Shown piece by piece: positions 1 to 6,801 of a DNA stretch of 9,786 nt. The notes beneath the pieces are model-generated. The model had not been told where the DNA came from. It saw nothing but the letters and a program-made list of their open reading frames with translations, and did no database searches. Within the stretch, counting starts at the first letter, position 1. Each line of letters starts with the position of its first letter. The DNA is taken from contig PALK01000052.1 in the NCBI GenBank assembly GCA_002710765.1, forward strand, positions 1 to 9,786, in the 5' to 3' direction. Origin of the DNA: Rickettsiales bacterium (GTDB lineage Bacteria; Pseudomonadota; Alphaproteobacteria; Methylaequorales; Methylaequoraceae). The translations under genes and the position numbers were made by a program.

Positions 1-915
1 GATTCTGAAGCATTTAATAACCTTAAAGATTCAGAAATTCATATTAAATCAATCAAAGCACCATACGTAATTAAGGTTGATGGTTTGGCAGCTGGAAAAG
101 GAGTCATAATTTGTAAAACAGAAAATAAAGCTCTCAAAACATTGAATGATATATTTATTAAAAATAAATATGGTAAAGCTGGTAGAAAGATCATAATTGA
201 AGAGTTCTTAGAAGGTTTTGAAATTAGTTATTTTTCTTTTTTTGATAAAGATAATATTTTGACATTTACTTATGCACTTGATCATAAAAAAGCTAAGAAT
301 GGAGATAAAGGTCTCAATACGGGTGGGATGGGTGCATTTACACCATCTCAAAAAGTGTCAGAGAAATTAGAAAGTCAAATTCTCAAACAAATAATTTTAC
401 CAACCAAAAAAGGGTTGAAAAATGAGAATATTATTTATCGAGGAATAATATTTTTTGGTTTAATGATTACTAAACATGGTCCAAAAGTTATTGAATATAA
501 TGTACGATTTGGTGATCCAGAATGTCAAACTATACTTAGAAATTGTAAATTTGATTTATTAGAACTCTTGCATGCCACAAGTACCGATTCATTAAAAGGA
601 AAAAAAGTATTAGTAGAAAAAAAAAATGTCATTTGTGTAGTTCTTGCTTCTATTGGATATCCTGAGAAATACAAAAAAGGAAAAGTTATCAATGGAATTG
701 ATAAAGCTAAAAAAATAGATGGAGTTGAAATATTTCATTCAGGAACTATTAAAGAAAATAATAAGTTTTTATCTAATGGTGGGAGAGTTTTATCAGTGAC
801 GGCAAAAGCAAAAACTATCAAACTAGCAAGAGAAAAAGCATATGAAGCTTTAAAAAAAATAAATTGGAAAGGTGGATTTTACAGGAACGATATCGGTATT
901 AAAAATTTTAAATAA
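1..915 (+). CDS. purD: Phosphoribosylamine-glycine ligase (GARS), 5'-truncated by the window edge
   Basis: PurD joins 5-phosphoribosylamine and glycine, using ATP, to make glycinamide ribonucleotide, the second step of de novo purine synthesis in the cytosol. The reading frame is already open at base 1 and runs 304 codons to a TAA stop at 913-915. Compared with E. coli PurD (about 430 residues), roughly the first 120 residues lie outside the window. Visible are the ATP-grasp entry motif KVDGLAAGKGV (bases 73-105), the family signature NTGGMGAF (316-339), the metal and ATP site segment around RFGDPECQ (505-528), and the C-terminal domain with SNGGRVLSVTA and a FYRNDIG end. The gene looks intact from here on. 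It converges on tadA with only three bases between the two stop codons, so there is no room for a dedicated terminator. Identification is secure from motif order and length; the start cannot be assigned. Confidence 0.96.
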   Translation, partial: DSEAFNNLKDSEIHIKSIKAPYVIKVDGLAAGKGVIICKTENKALKTLNDIFIKNKYGKAGRKIIIEEFLEGFEISYFSFFDKDNILTFTYALDHKKAKNGDKGLNTGGMGAFTPSQKVSEKLESQILKQIILPTKKGLKNENIIYRGIIFFGLMITKHGPKVIEYNVRFGDPECQTILRNCKFDLLELLHATSTDSLKGKKVLVEKKNVICVVLASIGYPEKYKKGKVINGIDKAKKIDGVEIFHSGTIKENNKFLSNGGRVLSVTAKAKTIKLAREKAYEALKKINWKGGFYRNDIGIKNFK

Positions 916-918
916 AGA

Positions 919-1386
919 CTATTTATTTCTTAATTCATTAAAAAAATTTTTTAACAAATTTGAGCATTCTTCTTCAAGAAACCCACCATAATACTGGAAT
1001 ACAGTTTTATCCGAACTATATTTTTCTCTATTACGAAAAAAAATATCTTTAAAATTTTTATTATAACAGCCAAAAAAAACTTTTTGTATTTGAGTAATAT
1101 AAATAGCGGCTTCACACATTATACATGGTTGTAATGTTACGTATAAATACATTTCATTTAAGTATCTTTTTTTTATTCTTTTACAAGCTTGCCTTATTGC
1201 TATAATTTCAGCGTGTCCTATTGGATCATTTTTTTGAATTGATTCATTAGATGCACAACTTATTAATTCTTTTTTCTTATTTACTATCACACATCCAACT
1301 GGGACTTCGTATTTGTTTTTGGAATTTTTTGCTAAGTCCAAAGCAAGTTTCATAGGATCCTCTATAAAATCAAATATTTTATACAT
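919..1386 (-). CDS. tadA: tRNA-specific adenosine deaminase TadA (A34 to inosine)
   Basis: TadA deaminates the wobble adenosine of tRNA-Arg(ACG) to inosine and is normally essential in bacteria. The 155-residue product has the cytidine-deaminase fold signatures: EVPVGCVIV (residues 27-35), the zinc and proton-shuttle motif HAE (His58, Glu60), the PCxxC zinc pair (Cys88, Cys91) and the TadA-like C-terminal block YGGFLEEECSNLLKNFF. Two positions differ from the usual motifs: Gln86 precedes PC where most TadA proteins have Glu (TLEPC), and IleGly precedes HAE where ThrAla is common. All zinc ligands and the catalytic Glu are present. The ATG at 1384-1386 overlaps the upstream cyclophilin-like gene by 8 bases, which suggests translational coupling; a second ATG at 1351-1353 (Met12) would also leave the core domain complete. 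Another nucleoside deaminase of the same superfamily is a weaker alternative. Confidence 0.88.
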   Translation of the reverse strand: MYKIFDFIEDPMKLALDLAKNSKNKYEVPVGCVIVNKKKELISCASNESIQKNDPIGHAEIIAIRQACKRIKKRYLNEMYLYVTLQPCIMCEAAIYITQIQKVFFGCYNKNFKDIFFRNREKYSSDKTVFQYYGGFLEEECSNLLKNFFNELRNK

Positions 1387-1759
1387 TTATTTTTTCTATC
1401 AAAACAGTATCTCCATCAGAGCAATAATTTAACAAATTCAAATTAGAATTAGATATCCCCCATACATTACATCTGTCTGCTAATCGTATCTCATCATCAA
1501 TTGAGATCGGTGTTTTTCCATAACCTATAGCTATACAACTTCCTGAAGGCCAAAAAACAATTTCTCCATAATTAATTACAGATTTGGATTCCTTCTCCAA
1601 AGAAACTTGAATTTCACAATTAAAATATATTTCTTTTCCCCAGAAGTTTATTTTTGACTGGAAAGGGAGAATATCCCATATTTTTTTTGCTGTTTCTGTT
1701 TTTTTAAGCTCTACTATAATCGAGATATTTTTGATACTAATTTTACATTTTTTTGACAT
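1379..1759 (-). CDS. Small cyclophilin-like fold protein (TM1367/PF04126 type), function unknown
   Basis: A 126-residue protein without signal peptide or membrane segment, so probably cytosolic. Its central part resembles the Cyclophil_like family (PF04126, TM1367 of Thermotoga): a WGKEIYF strand (residues 40-46), an acidic stretch QVSLEKE, then YGEIVFWPSG (64-73), an IAIGYGKTPIS segment (76-86) and a DEIRLADRCNVWG segment (89-101). The length is typical of that family. The family has an atypical cyclophilin fold; peptidyl-prolyl isomerase activity should not be assumed. I assign the family from recalled motif pattern, not from a search. The gene is the first of a two-gene unit, and its 3' end overlaps the tadA start by 8 bases. 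Upstream is a 41-base divergent gap shared with the puuD-like gene. The ATG at 1757-1759 is the natural start because little room exists upstream. Confidence 0.75.
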   Translation of the reverse strand: MSKKCKISIKNISIIVELKKTETAKKIWDILPFQSKINFWGKEIYFNCEIQVSLEKESKSVINYGEIVFWPSGSCIAIGYGKTPISIDDEIRLADRCNVWGISNSNLNLLNYCSDGDTVLIEKINV

Positions 1760-1800
1760 ATGATAATTTAAACATATTTGTAAATTTATTAAACAAACTT
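1753..1800. promoter_or_regulatory. Divergent promoter region between the cyclophilin-like gene and the puuD-like gene
   Basis: The 41 bases between the two start codons (1760-1800) must serve both units unless promoters lie inside the genes. On the plus strand a perfect TTGACA occurs at 1753-1758, but the sequence 16-18 bases downstream (TATTTG at 1775-1780) is a poor -10. A better -10 is GATAAT at 1762-1767, preceded by TAT, which would give a short leader of about 26 bases before the ATG at 1801. No clear Shine-Dalgarno is seen before 1801. On the minus strand the DNA is too uniformly AT-rich to choose a -10. Treat as a positional call with weak motif support. Confidence 0.3.
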
Positions 1801-2523
1801 ATGAATAATCCAATAATAGGAATAACTCTCGACCTAGAAGAAAAAAAAACATACTCTTCATTCCCTTGGTATGCTGCTAGAAAAAACTATTCAGATTCCA
1901 TTTATCTTGCTGGTGGAATTCCAATTTTTATTCCTCATAACGAAAGTTTAGCAGGTAAATTCTTGAAAATAATTGATGGTTTAATAATTACAGGAGGTGA
2001 TTTCGATATTGATCCAAAATTATATGGAATAAATGAAGTTCATAAAAAAGTTAATTTAAAAAGAAGTAGAACTAATTTTGAATATAAAATTACAAAATTA
2101 GCGATTAAAAAAAAAATACCTATTCTTGGAATCTGTGGAGGGGAACAATTATTAAACGTAATTTTTGGAGGAACACTTTTTCAACATATTCCTGATGATA
2201 TAAAAACAAAAATTAATCATGAACAAACTAACTCAAGAGATGAGGCGAGTCACCATGTTTTTATACAAAAAGAATCTAAGCTTAAATTAATTGTAAGAAC
2301 AAATAAGATGTATGTAAATTCAGCTCATCATCAGTCAGTTAAAGAAGTTGGGGAAAATATAAAAATTAATGCCTTAGCACCTGATGGAGTTATTGAAGGA
2401 ATTGAACATACAAAACTAGATTTTTGTATTGGAATTCAGTGGCATCCTGAATTTTTAATTGATAAGAAAGATAAAAATATTTTCTCAGCTTTAGTAGATG
2501 CATCAAAAAAAATTAAACCATAA
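1801..2523 (+). CDS. Class I glutamine amidotransferase-fold hydrolase, gamma-glutamyl-GABA hydrolase (PuuD) family
   Basis: This 240-residue protein belongs to the peptidase C26 / PuuD family, cytosolic enzymes that hydrolyse gamma-glutamyl bonds; E. coli PuuD releases GABA from gamma-Glu-GABA in putrescine breakdown. The N-terminus reads PIIGITLD, then FPWYAARKNYSDS and LAGGIPIFIPH as in the family. The catalytic nucleophile is Cys112 in LGICGGEQLL, and the His/Glu pair is His215 and Glu217 in IQWHPEF. The frame is open further upstream to a TTG at 1753, but homologues begin close to PxIGIT, so I place the start at the ATG at 1801. No puuA, puuB or puuC is nearby, so the true substrate is open; a general gamma-glutamyl hydrolase role is possible. 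Its last 26 bases overlap the start of rluB, indicating one transcript with the rRNA modification genes. Confidence 0.86.
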   Translation: MNNPIIGITLDLEEKKTYSSFPWYAARKNYSDSIYLAGGIPIFIPHNESLAGKFLKIIDGLIITGGDFDIDPKLYGINEVHKKVNLKRSRTNFEYKITKLAIKKKIPILGICGGEQLLNVIFGGTLFQHIPDDIKTKINHEQTNSRDEASHHVFIQKESKLKLIVRTNKMYVNSAHHQSVKEVGENIKINALAPDGVIEGIEHTKLDFCIGIQWHPEFLIDKKDKNIFSALVDASKKIKP

Positions 2524-3259
2524 AGTTATAAGACTTGTAAAATTAATCTCTCACTGTGGTCTCTGTTCGAGAAGAAAGGCAGAAAAGTTAATTAACTCAG
2601 GCAAGGTTTTTTTAAATGACAAGCCCTATAAGGAGTACATTATACACCCAAGTCTAATAAAAAAAATTTCTATAGAAGGTAAAAAATTAAAAATACAAAA
2701 AACTAGAGTTTGGATTTTTCATAAAACAGTAGGTCTACTGTGTTCTAATGTAAATCAATATAATAAAAAAACTATTTTTGATACTTTACCTTCAAATCTG
2801 CCAAGGGTGGTTTCTGTTGGTAGATTAGATTTAAACTCTGAGGGTTTATTAATTCTGACAACAAATCCTTCACTTTCGTCTTTTTTAGAAAATCCAAAAA
2901 ATATGATTAATAGAAAATATATTATTAAAGTATTTGGTATATTTAATGATGAAAAAAAAAAGGAACTTGAAAAAGGAATTACTATTGACGGTATAAAATA
3001 TCAACCTCTTAAAATTAATAGAATTACAATGCGTAATAACGACTATGTATTTAATGTTGACTTAAAAGAAGGTAAAAATAGAGAAATTAGAAAATTAATG
3101 AAATATTTAGAACTAAGTGTGAAAAAATTAAAAAGAATAGAATATGGACCATTTAAATTATTAAACTTAGAAAAAAATAATATTAAAGAATTATCAGAAT
3201 CTAAACTAAATAAAATTTTAAGGGTAATTAATTACAAAGATGAGAATAATTTCTGGTAG
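2498..3259 (+). CDS. rluB: 23S rRNA pseudouridine synthase, RluB/RsuA family
   Basis: RluB-type enzymes isomerise a uridine in helix 89/90 of 23S rRNA (U2605 in E. coli). The 253-residue protein has an N-terminal S4 RNA-binding domain (about residues 11-60, with ISHCGLCSRRKAEKLI and SGKVFLND), followed by the RsuA-type catalytic domain. The catalytic aspartate is Asp111 in SVGRLDLNSEGLLILT, and the later motifs RKYIIKVFG and EGKNREIRKLM are in place. The phrase VWIFHKTVGLL followed by IFDTLPSNLPRV matches the RluB branch better than RluE or RluF, but the exact target base cannot be read from sequence. The ATG at 2498 lies inside the puuD-like gene (26-base overlap) and is the only sensible start before the S4 domain. 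The 3' end overlaps rsmD by 20 bases. A run of ten A at 2952-2961 sits in the coding region. Confidence 0.87.
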   Translation: MHQKKLNHKVIRLVKLISHCGLCSRRKAEKLINSGKVFLNDKPYKEYIIHPSLIKKISIEGKKLKIQKTRVWIFHKTVGLLCSNVNQYNKKTIFDTLPSNLPRVVSVGRLDLNSEGLLILTTNPSLSSFLENPKNMINRKYIIKVFGIFNDEKKKELEKGITIDGIKYQPLKINRITMRNNDYVFNVDLKEGKNREIRKLMKYLELSVKKLKRIEYGPFKLLNLEKNNIKELSESKLNKILRVINYKDENNFW

Positions 3260-3815
3260 TTTAAAAGGAAGAAAATTATTTGTTCCGAAAGATAACAAAA
3301 TCAGACCAACATCTGATAGATCAAAGGAAATGATTTTCAATACACTTACAACAATCTTCACATATGAGAATATTACTTTTGAGGATATAAATGTTTTAGA
3401 TGGTTGTTGTGGAACAGGTGCTTTGGGAATTGAATCACTATCAAGAGGTGCAAGGAAAACTATTTTTGCTGATATTTCATTATCATCAATTAAATTAGCT
3501 AAAAGAAATTGTCAACTTCTTAGTTTGCATAAAAAGTCTAGTTTTCTAAAAATAGATCTTACCTCTGTAAAAAATAAAAAGTTTAATATAAATTTATTTT
3601 TTTTAGATCCTCCGTATAATCTTAATATTTATAGTAAAATCTTGACAGAAATTGTTACTAAAAGTTGGATCTCAAATGGTGCAATTGGTGTAATTGAAAT
3701 TCAAAAAAATCAGCAAATTGAAAATTTAGACTATATAGAAATTATTAAAAAAAAAAAGGTCAGAAACTCTGTATTTTATTTTATAAAAATTAGAAATTTA
3801 TTTGCGACCAAATAA
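3240..3815 (+). CDS. rsmD: 16S rRNA (guanine-966-N2)-methyltransferase RsmD
   Basis: RsmD uses S-adenosylmethionine to methylate the exocyclic amine of G966 (E. coli numbering) in 16S rRNA during 30S assembly. At 191 residues it has the usual family length. Features in order: MRIISGSLKGRKL at the N-terminus, the RPTSDR motif (residues 22-27), SAM-binding motif I VLDGCCGTGALG (52-63), an acidic residue after the next strand (Asp78), catalytic motif IV DPPY (123-126) with the preceding hydrophobic strand LFFL, and a C-terminal KKKVRNSVFYF strand. Motif I has two cysteines where FAGTG is more usual, a conservative oddity that leaves the glycines intact. The start overlaps the end of rluB by 20 bases, fitting the common rluB-rsmD pairing. 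The end overlaps convergent mutL by 18 bases. A run of eleven A at 3747-3757 lies near the end of the gene. Confidence 0.95.
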   Translation: MRIISGSLKGRKLFVPKDNKIRPTSDRSKEMIFNTLTTIFTYENITFEDINVLDGCCGTGALGIESLSRGARKTIFADISLSSIKLAKRNCQLLSLHKKSSFLKIDLTSVKNKKFNINLFFLDPPYNLNIYSKILTEIVTKSWISNGAIGVIEIQKNQQIENLDYIEIIKKKKVRNSVFYFIKIRNLFATK

Positions 3816-5552
3816 TTTTTCAATTTCATTTAACTTTAATTCTATATATGTGGGTCTTCCGTGATTACATTGACCAGAAAAAGGAGTGTCCTCCATTTTT
3901 CTCAATAAATTATTCATTTCATCTATTTGCATTTTTCTTCCTGACCTGATTGACCCATGGCAAGCCATGGATGAGCAAACTTTATTTATATTACTTTCTA
4001 TAATCTCTGAATCACCTAATTCAACTAATTCATTTAAGGTATCTCTTACTAATTTTTTCACATTACAACCAGATAAAATAGCAGGAACCTCCCTTACAAC
4101 AATTGAATCACGTCCAAACTCTTCAATAAATAATCCATATTGTTCTAAAAGTAATTTATAGTTAGATAATAAATTTAAAGTTGTATTATCAAAATCTATA
4201 ATCTCTGGAATTAGTAAAATTTGAGTCTGAATTGTTTTATTATAAAAATCTTTTTTTAGCTTTTCATAGACAATTCTCTCATGAGCTGCATGTTGATCAA
4301 CTATTATAATTCCATCTGTAGTTTGTGAAACAATATATGTCTCATGGAATTGACTTTTTGCAAAACCAAGTGGTTTTCCAAAACCTGATTTTTGTTCATC
4401 AATCTTTGTTTCTTTTTCTTTTATATCAGATTCAAAGTTTGAATGATCTTTACTTTCTTGTATTATAGGTCTTCTGAATTCAAATTCCTCATTTTTCACT
4501 AAGAAAGAATTTAATGCTCTATCAGAATTCGTAGTTGTAGCTCTGTGCCCTATAATAGAAAGACTTGATCTAATTGAACTGATAATAGATGATCTTAATT
4601 TATTTGAATCTTTAAATCGAACCTCATTTTTAGCAGGATGTACATTTATATCAACATCACTTGTTGGCACATCAATAAAAATCACACCTTGAGGAAATCT
4701 ATCGTAAGACATAAAGTCTCGATAAGCTACTTTTATTGCACTGTGAACTAACTTATCATTTACAGACCTATTATTAATGAATATAAATTGATTTGTATTA
4801 TTAGAAAAATGAAATGTAGGCAAACCAATATAACCTCTAAACTTGTAGCAATCTTTTTCTTGGTTAAATAATATTAAATTCTCAGAAAACTCTTCACCAA
4901 AAAGATCAAGTATTCTTTTTTTAAGAAAATCTTCATCTGTTCCCAACCTAGGAAGGTGAGATGTCAAAACTATTTTTTCGTTATTATAAAAATTAAATTC
5001 AACTCTTGGATTAGATAATGATAATCTTTGAATAATTTTTTTTATTAAAAAAGTTTCGTATCTTTCTGTTTTTAAAAATTTCAATCTTGCAGGAGTGGAA
5101 AAAAAAATATCTTTAATGATAACTGTCGTCCCTATTTGCCTTGAAGATGGTCTGATAAAATCAATATTACCAGAATTTATAAATATTTCAGATCCTATCT
5201 CATCTTCTTTTGACTTAGAAATAATCTTCATTTTTGAAACTGACCCAATTGAAGGCAATGCTTCTCCTCTAAAACCTAAAGTTGTTATTTGATGTAAATT
5301 TTCATTATTTAATTTTGATGTAGCATGCCGCTGTATAGCAAGTGATAAATCTCTGGTTCTAATTCCAAAACCGTCGTCTATAACTTTAATTTCAGTTTTA
5401 CCCCCCGATCTAATAAATATATCTATTTTTCTTGCTTGAGCATCTAGACTATTTTCTATTAATTCCTTTACTGCTGAGGCTGGTCTTTCCAAAACTTCAC
5501 CGGCAGCGATTTGATTTATTAAATTTTTTGATAATAATCTAATTTTTTTCAT
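3798..5552 (-). CDS. mutL: DNA mismatch repair protein MutL, endonuclease type
   Basis: MutL couples mismatch recognition by MutS to strand removal. The 584-residue product has the GHKL ATPase domain: QIAAGEVLERPASAVKELIENSLDA (catalytic Glu30, Mg-binding Asn34), IDDGFGI (58-64), GFRGEAL (93-99) and GTTVIIKDIF (141-150), then the transducer domain with NNRSVND and VHPAKNEVRF. A charged, poorly conserved linker (about 340-395) joins the C-terminal domain. That domain carries the metal-dependent nicking motif DQHA(x)2E(x)4E at Asp419-Glu430, plus ACHGSIRSG (530-538) and QCNHGRP (561-567), the set found in MutL proteins of organisms without MutH. The ATG at 5550-5552 lies within the end of pgi (14-base overlap), pointing to coupled translation. 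The gene ends in an 18-base convergent overlap with rsmD. Identification is secure. Confidence 0.97.
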   Translation of the reverse strand: MKKIRLLSKNLINQIAAGEVLERPASAVKELIENSLDAQARKIDIFIRSGGKTEIKVIDDGFGIRTRDLSLAIQRHATSKLNNENLHQITTLGFRGEALPSIGSVSKMKIISKSKEDEIGSEIFINSGNIDFIRPSSRQIGTTVIIKDIFFSTPARLKFLKTERYETFLIKKIIQRLSLSNPRVEFNFYNNEKIVLTSHLPRLGTDEDFLKKRILDLFGEEFSENLILFNQEKDCYKFRGYIGLPTFHFSNNTNQFIFINNRSVNDKLVHSAIKVAYRDFMSYDRFPQGVIFIDVPTSDVDINVHPAKNEVRFKDSNKLRSSIISSIRSSLSIIGHRATTTNSDRALNSFLVKNEEFEFRRPIIQESKDHSNFESDIKEKETKIDEQKSGFGKPLGFAKSQFHETYIVSQTTDGIIIVDQHAAHERIVYEKLKKDFYNKTIQTQILLIPEIIDFDNTTLNLLSNYKLLLEQYGLFIEEFGRDSIVVREVPAILSGCNVKKLVRDTLNELVELGDSEIIESNINKVCSSMACHGSIRSGRKMQIDEMNNLLRKMEDTPFSGQCNHGRPTYIELKLNEIEKLFGRK

Positions 5553-6801
5553 TTTTCAAAAACTTAAGTGCTAGTTTTTTTCCTTCTTCAACCGCAGGTT
5601 GATTAAAAGGATCTACATCTAAAAAATAACATGTATAAATTGTCTCTAGAATAAAATGCATTAGTAAAGACCCTATAGTCTTTTCATTTGTATTTTTTAA
5701 ATTAATCATTCTTGTTGGGATACCTTTTTTTCTAAAAGTTTGAAAAGTAGCTTCTTTTTCTGCATCCAATAATTCATTCATTCTTTTATTATGCAATTTT
5801 TCAAATAAAAAATCTTTGGTTTTACAATTAAGTTTAAAAGAATTATTTTTTTCAACTCCAATTATATGAATAAATTTATTTCTTGGTCCATCTAGATAGA
5901 GTTGTAATTGACTGTGTTGATCAATAGTACCTATTGAATTTATGGGTGTTGAGCCTTGACCATTTTTTCCAATACTTTCAGCCCAAAGTTGTCTGAACCA
6001 TACTGCAAAATTGTATAAGGAGTCTGAGTAGGGCATTAAAACACATTGGTTAATACCTTTTTGCATTAAATGAGAATTATTTAAAGCAGAAACTGCAGGA
6101 GAAAAATTTTGGATTTTTTTAACCTTAAACATTTCTTGTAAAACCAGAAAAGCCCCTTTTCTAAGATCTTTTATATTAATATTTGCAAGATAGGCTGGAA
6201 TTAATCCAACTGAAGAAAATATAGAATATCTTCCACCTATTTTTGAACTATGTTTTAAAAATATAAATTTTGATGACTCTTGAATCTTCTTTAAAGTACT
6301 CTGTTTTTCTTCAGTTATAACTAATGTTTTTTTTACTAGGCTTATATTTTTTTTCTTAAAAAATTCTCTAACAAAAAAGAACTGACACAAAGTTTCAATT
6401 GTTTCTCCAGATTTAGAAATTACTATTATTGCAGTCTTTTTTAAATCGATTGTCTGCATAAGCTCTGTTAATGGATTATGGTCAATATTTTCTATAAAAA
6501 AAAATTTTGGCTTTTTATTATCAATAAAATGGTTTCTTTTTAAAGAAACTAGAGTTTTTCCACCAAGACTTGAACCTCCTGTACCAATTATTAAAACATT
6601 ATCATAATTTTTAAATTTTTCAGCGATAGACTTTATTCTATTAAGATCATCAGAGTCCTCAATAATTGAGAGACATTCTAATTTTCCATTTTTATAATCA
6701 GATACAATCCTTAAATGTACTTTTTCTATAGATTTTAAATCTCTATTTTTTTTTAAACTATCTTTATAATTAATATTATAAAATTTTTGACCTAGTGCCA
6801 T
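5539..6801 (-). CDS. pgi: Glucose-6-phosphate isomerase
   Basis: Pgi interconverts glucose 6-phosphate and fructose 6-phosphate in the cytosol; in sugar-poor marine bacteria it often serves gluconeogenesis and envelope sugar supply. The 420-residue protein is of the shorter bacterial type (E. coli has about 550). Seen in order: VLIIGTGGSSLGGKTL (69-84) at the first sugar phosphate loop, VISKSGETIETL (127-138) of the SIS domain, GGRYSIFSSVGL (189-200), the catalytic-region Glu275 in LWAESIGKNGQGSTP, DQHSQLQLYLDG with His296, and the C-terminal NQPAVEEGKKLA with the expected catalytic-region lysine at 408. The ATG at 6799-6801 directly follows the TAA of the upstream M16 gene with no bases between, and the gene overlaps mutL by 14 bases. 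This suggests reinitiation or coupling along one transcript. A possible AGGA ribosome site lies about 12 bases upstream, inside the preceding gene. Confidence 0.95.
   Translation of the reverse strand: MALGQKFYNINYKDSLKKNRDLKSIEKVHLRIVSDYKNGKLECLSIIEDSDDLNRIKSIAEKFKNYDNVLIIGTGGSSLGGKTLVSLKRNHFIDNKKPKFFFIENIDHNPLTELMQTIDLKKTAIIVISKSGETIETLCQFFFVREFFKKKNISLVKKTLVITEEKQSTLKKIQESSKFIFLKHSSKIGGRYSIFSSVGLIPAYLANINIKDLRKGAFLVLQEMFKVKKIQNFSPAVSALNNSHLMQKGINQCVLMPYSDSLYNFAVWFRQLWAESIGKNGQGSTPINSIGTIDQHSQLQLYLDGPRNKFIHIIGVEKNNSFKLNCKTKDFLFEKLHNKRMNELLDAEKEATFQTFRKKGIPTRMINLKNTNEKTIGSLLMHFILETIYTCYFLDVDPFNQPAVEEGKKLALKFLKNEKN

Noticed and set aside
1753..1800. TTG-initiated N-terminal extension of 16 residues on the puuD-like protein
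   Set aside because: The family N-terminus begins near PxIGIT, which fits the ATG at 1801; the extension would also cover the whole divergent promoter gap.
3955..3970. Two CCATGG palindromes separated by CAAG, a possible small hairpin
   Set aside because: They encode the conserved Met-Ala-Cys-His-Gly of the MutL ACHG motif; there is no T run and the site is inside the gene, so coding constraint explains it.
3886..4161. Open frame of 91 codons on the plus strand
   Set aside because: Lies wholly antisense to the conserved C-terminal domain of mutL; no recognisable family and no start signal.
5095..5292. Open frame of 65 codons on the plus strand
   Set aside because: Antisense to the MutL ATPase domain, whose motifs are conserved in the other strand.
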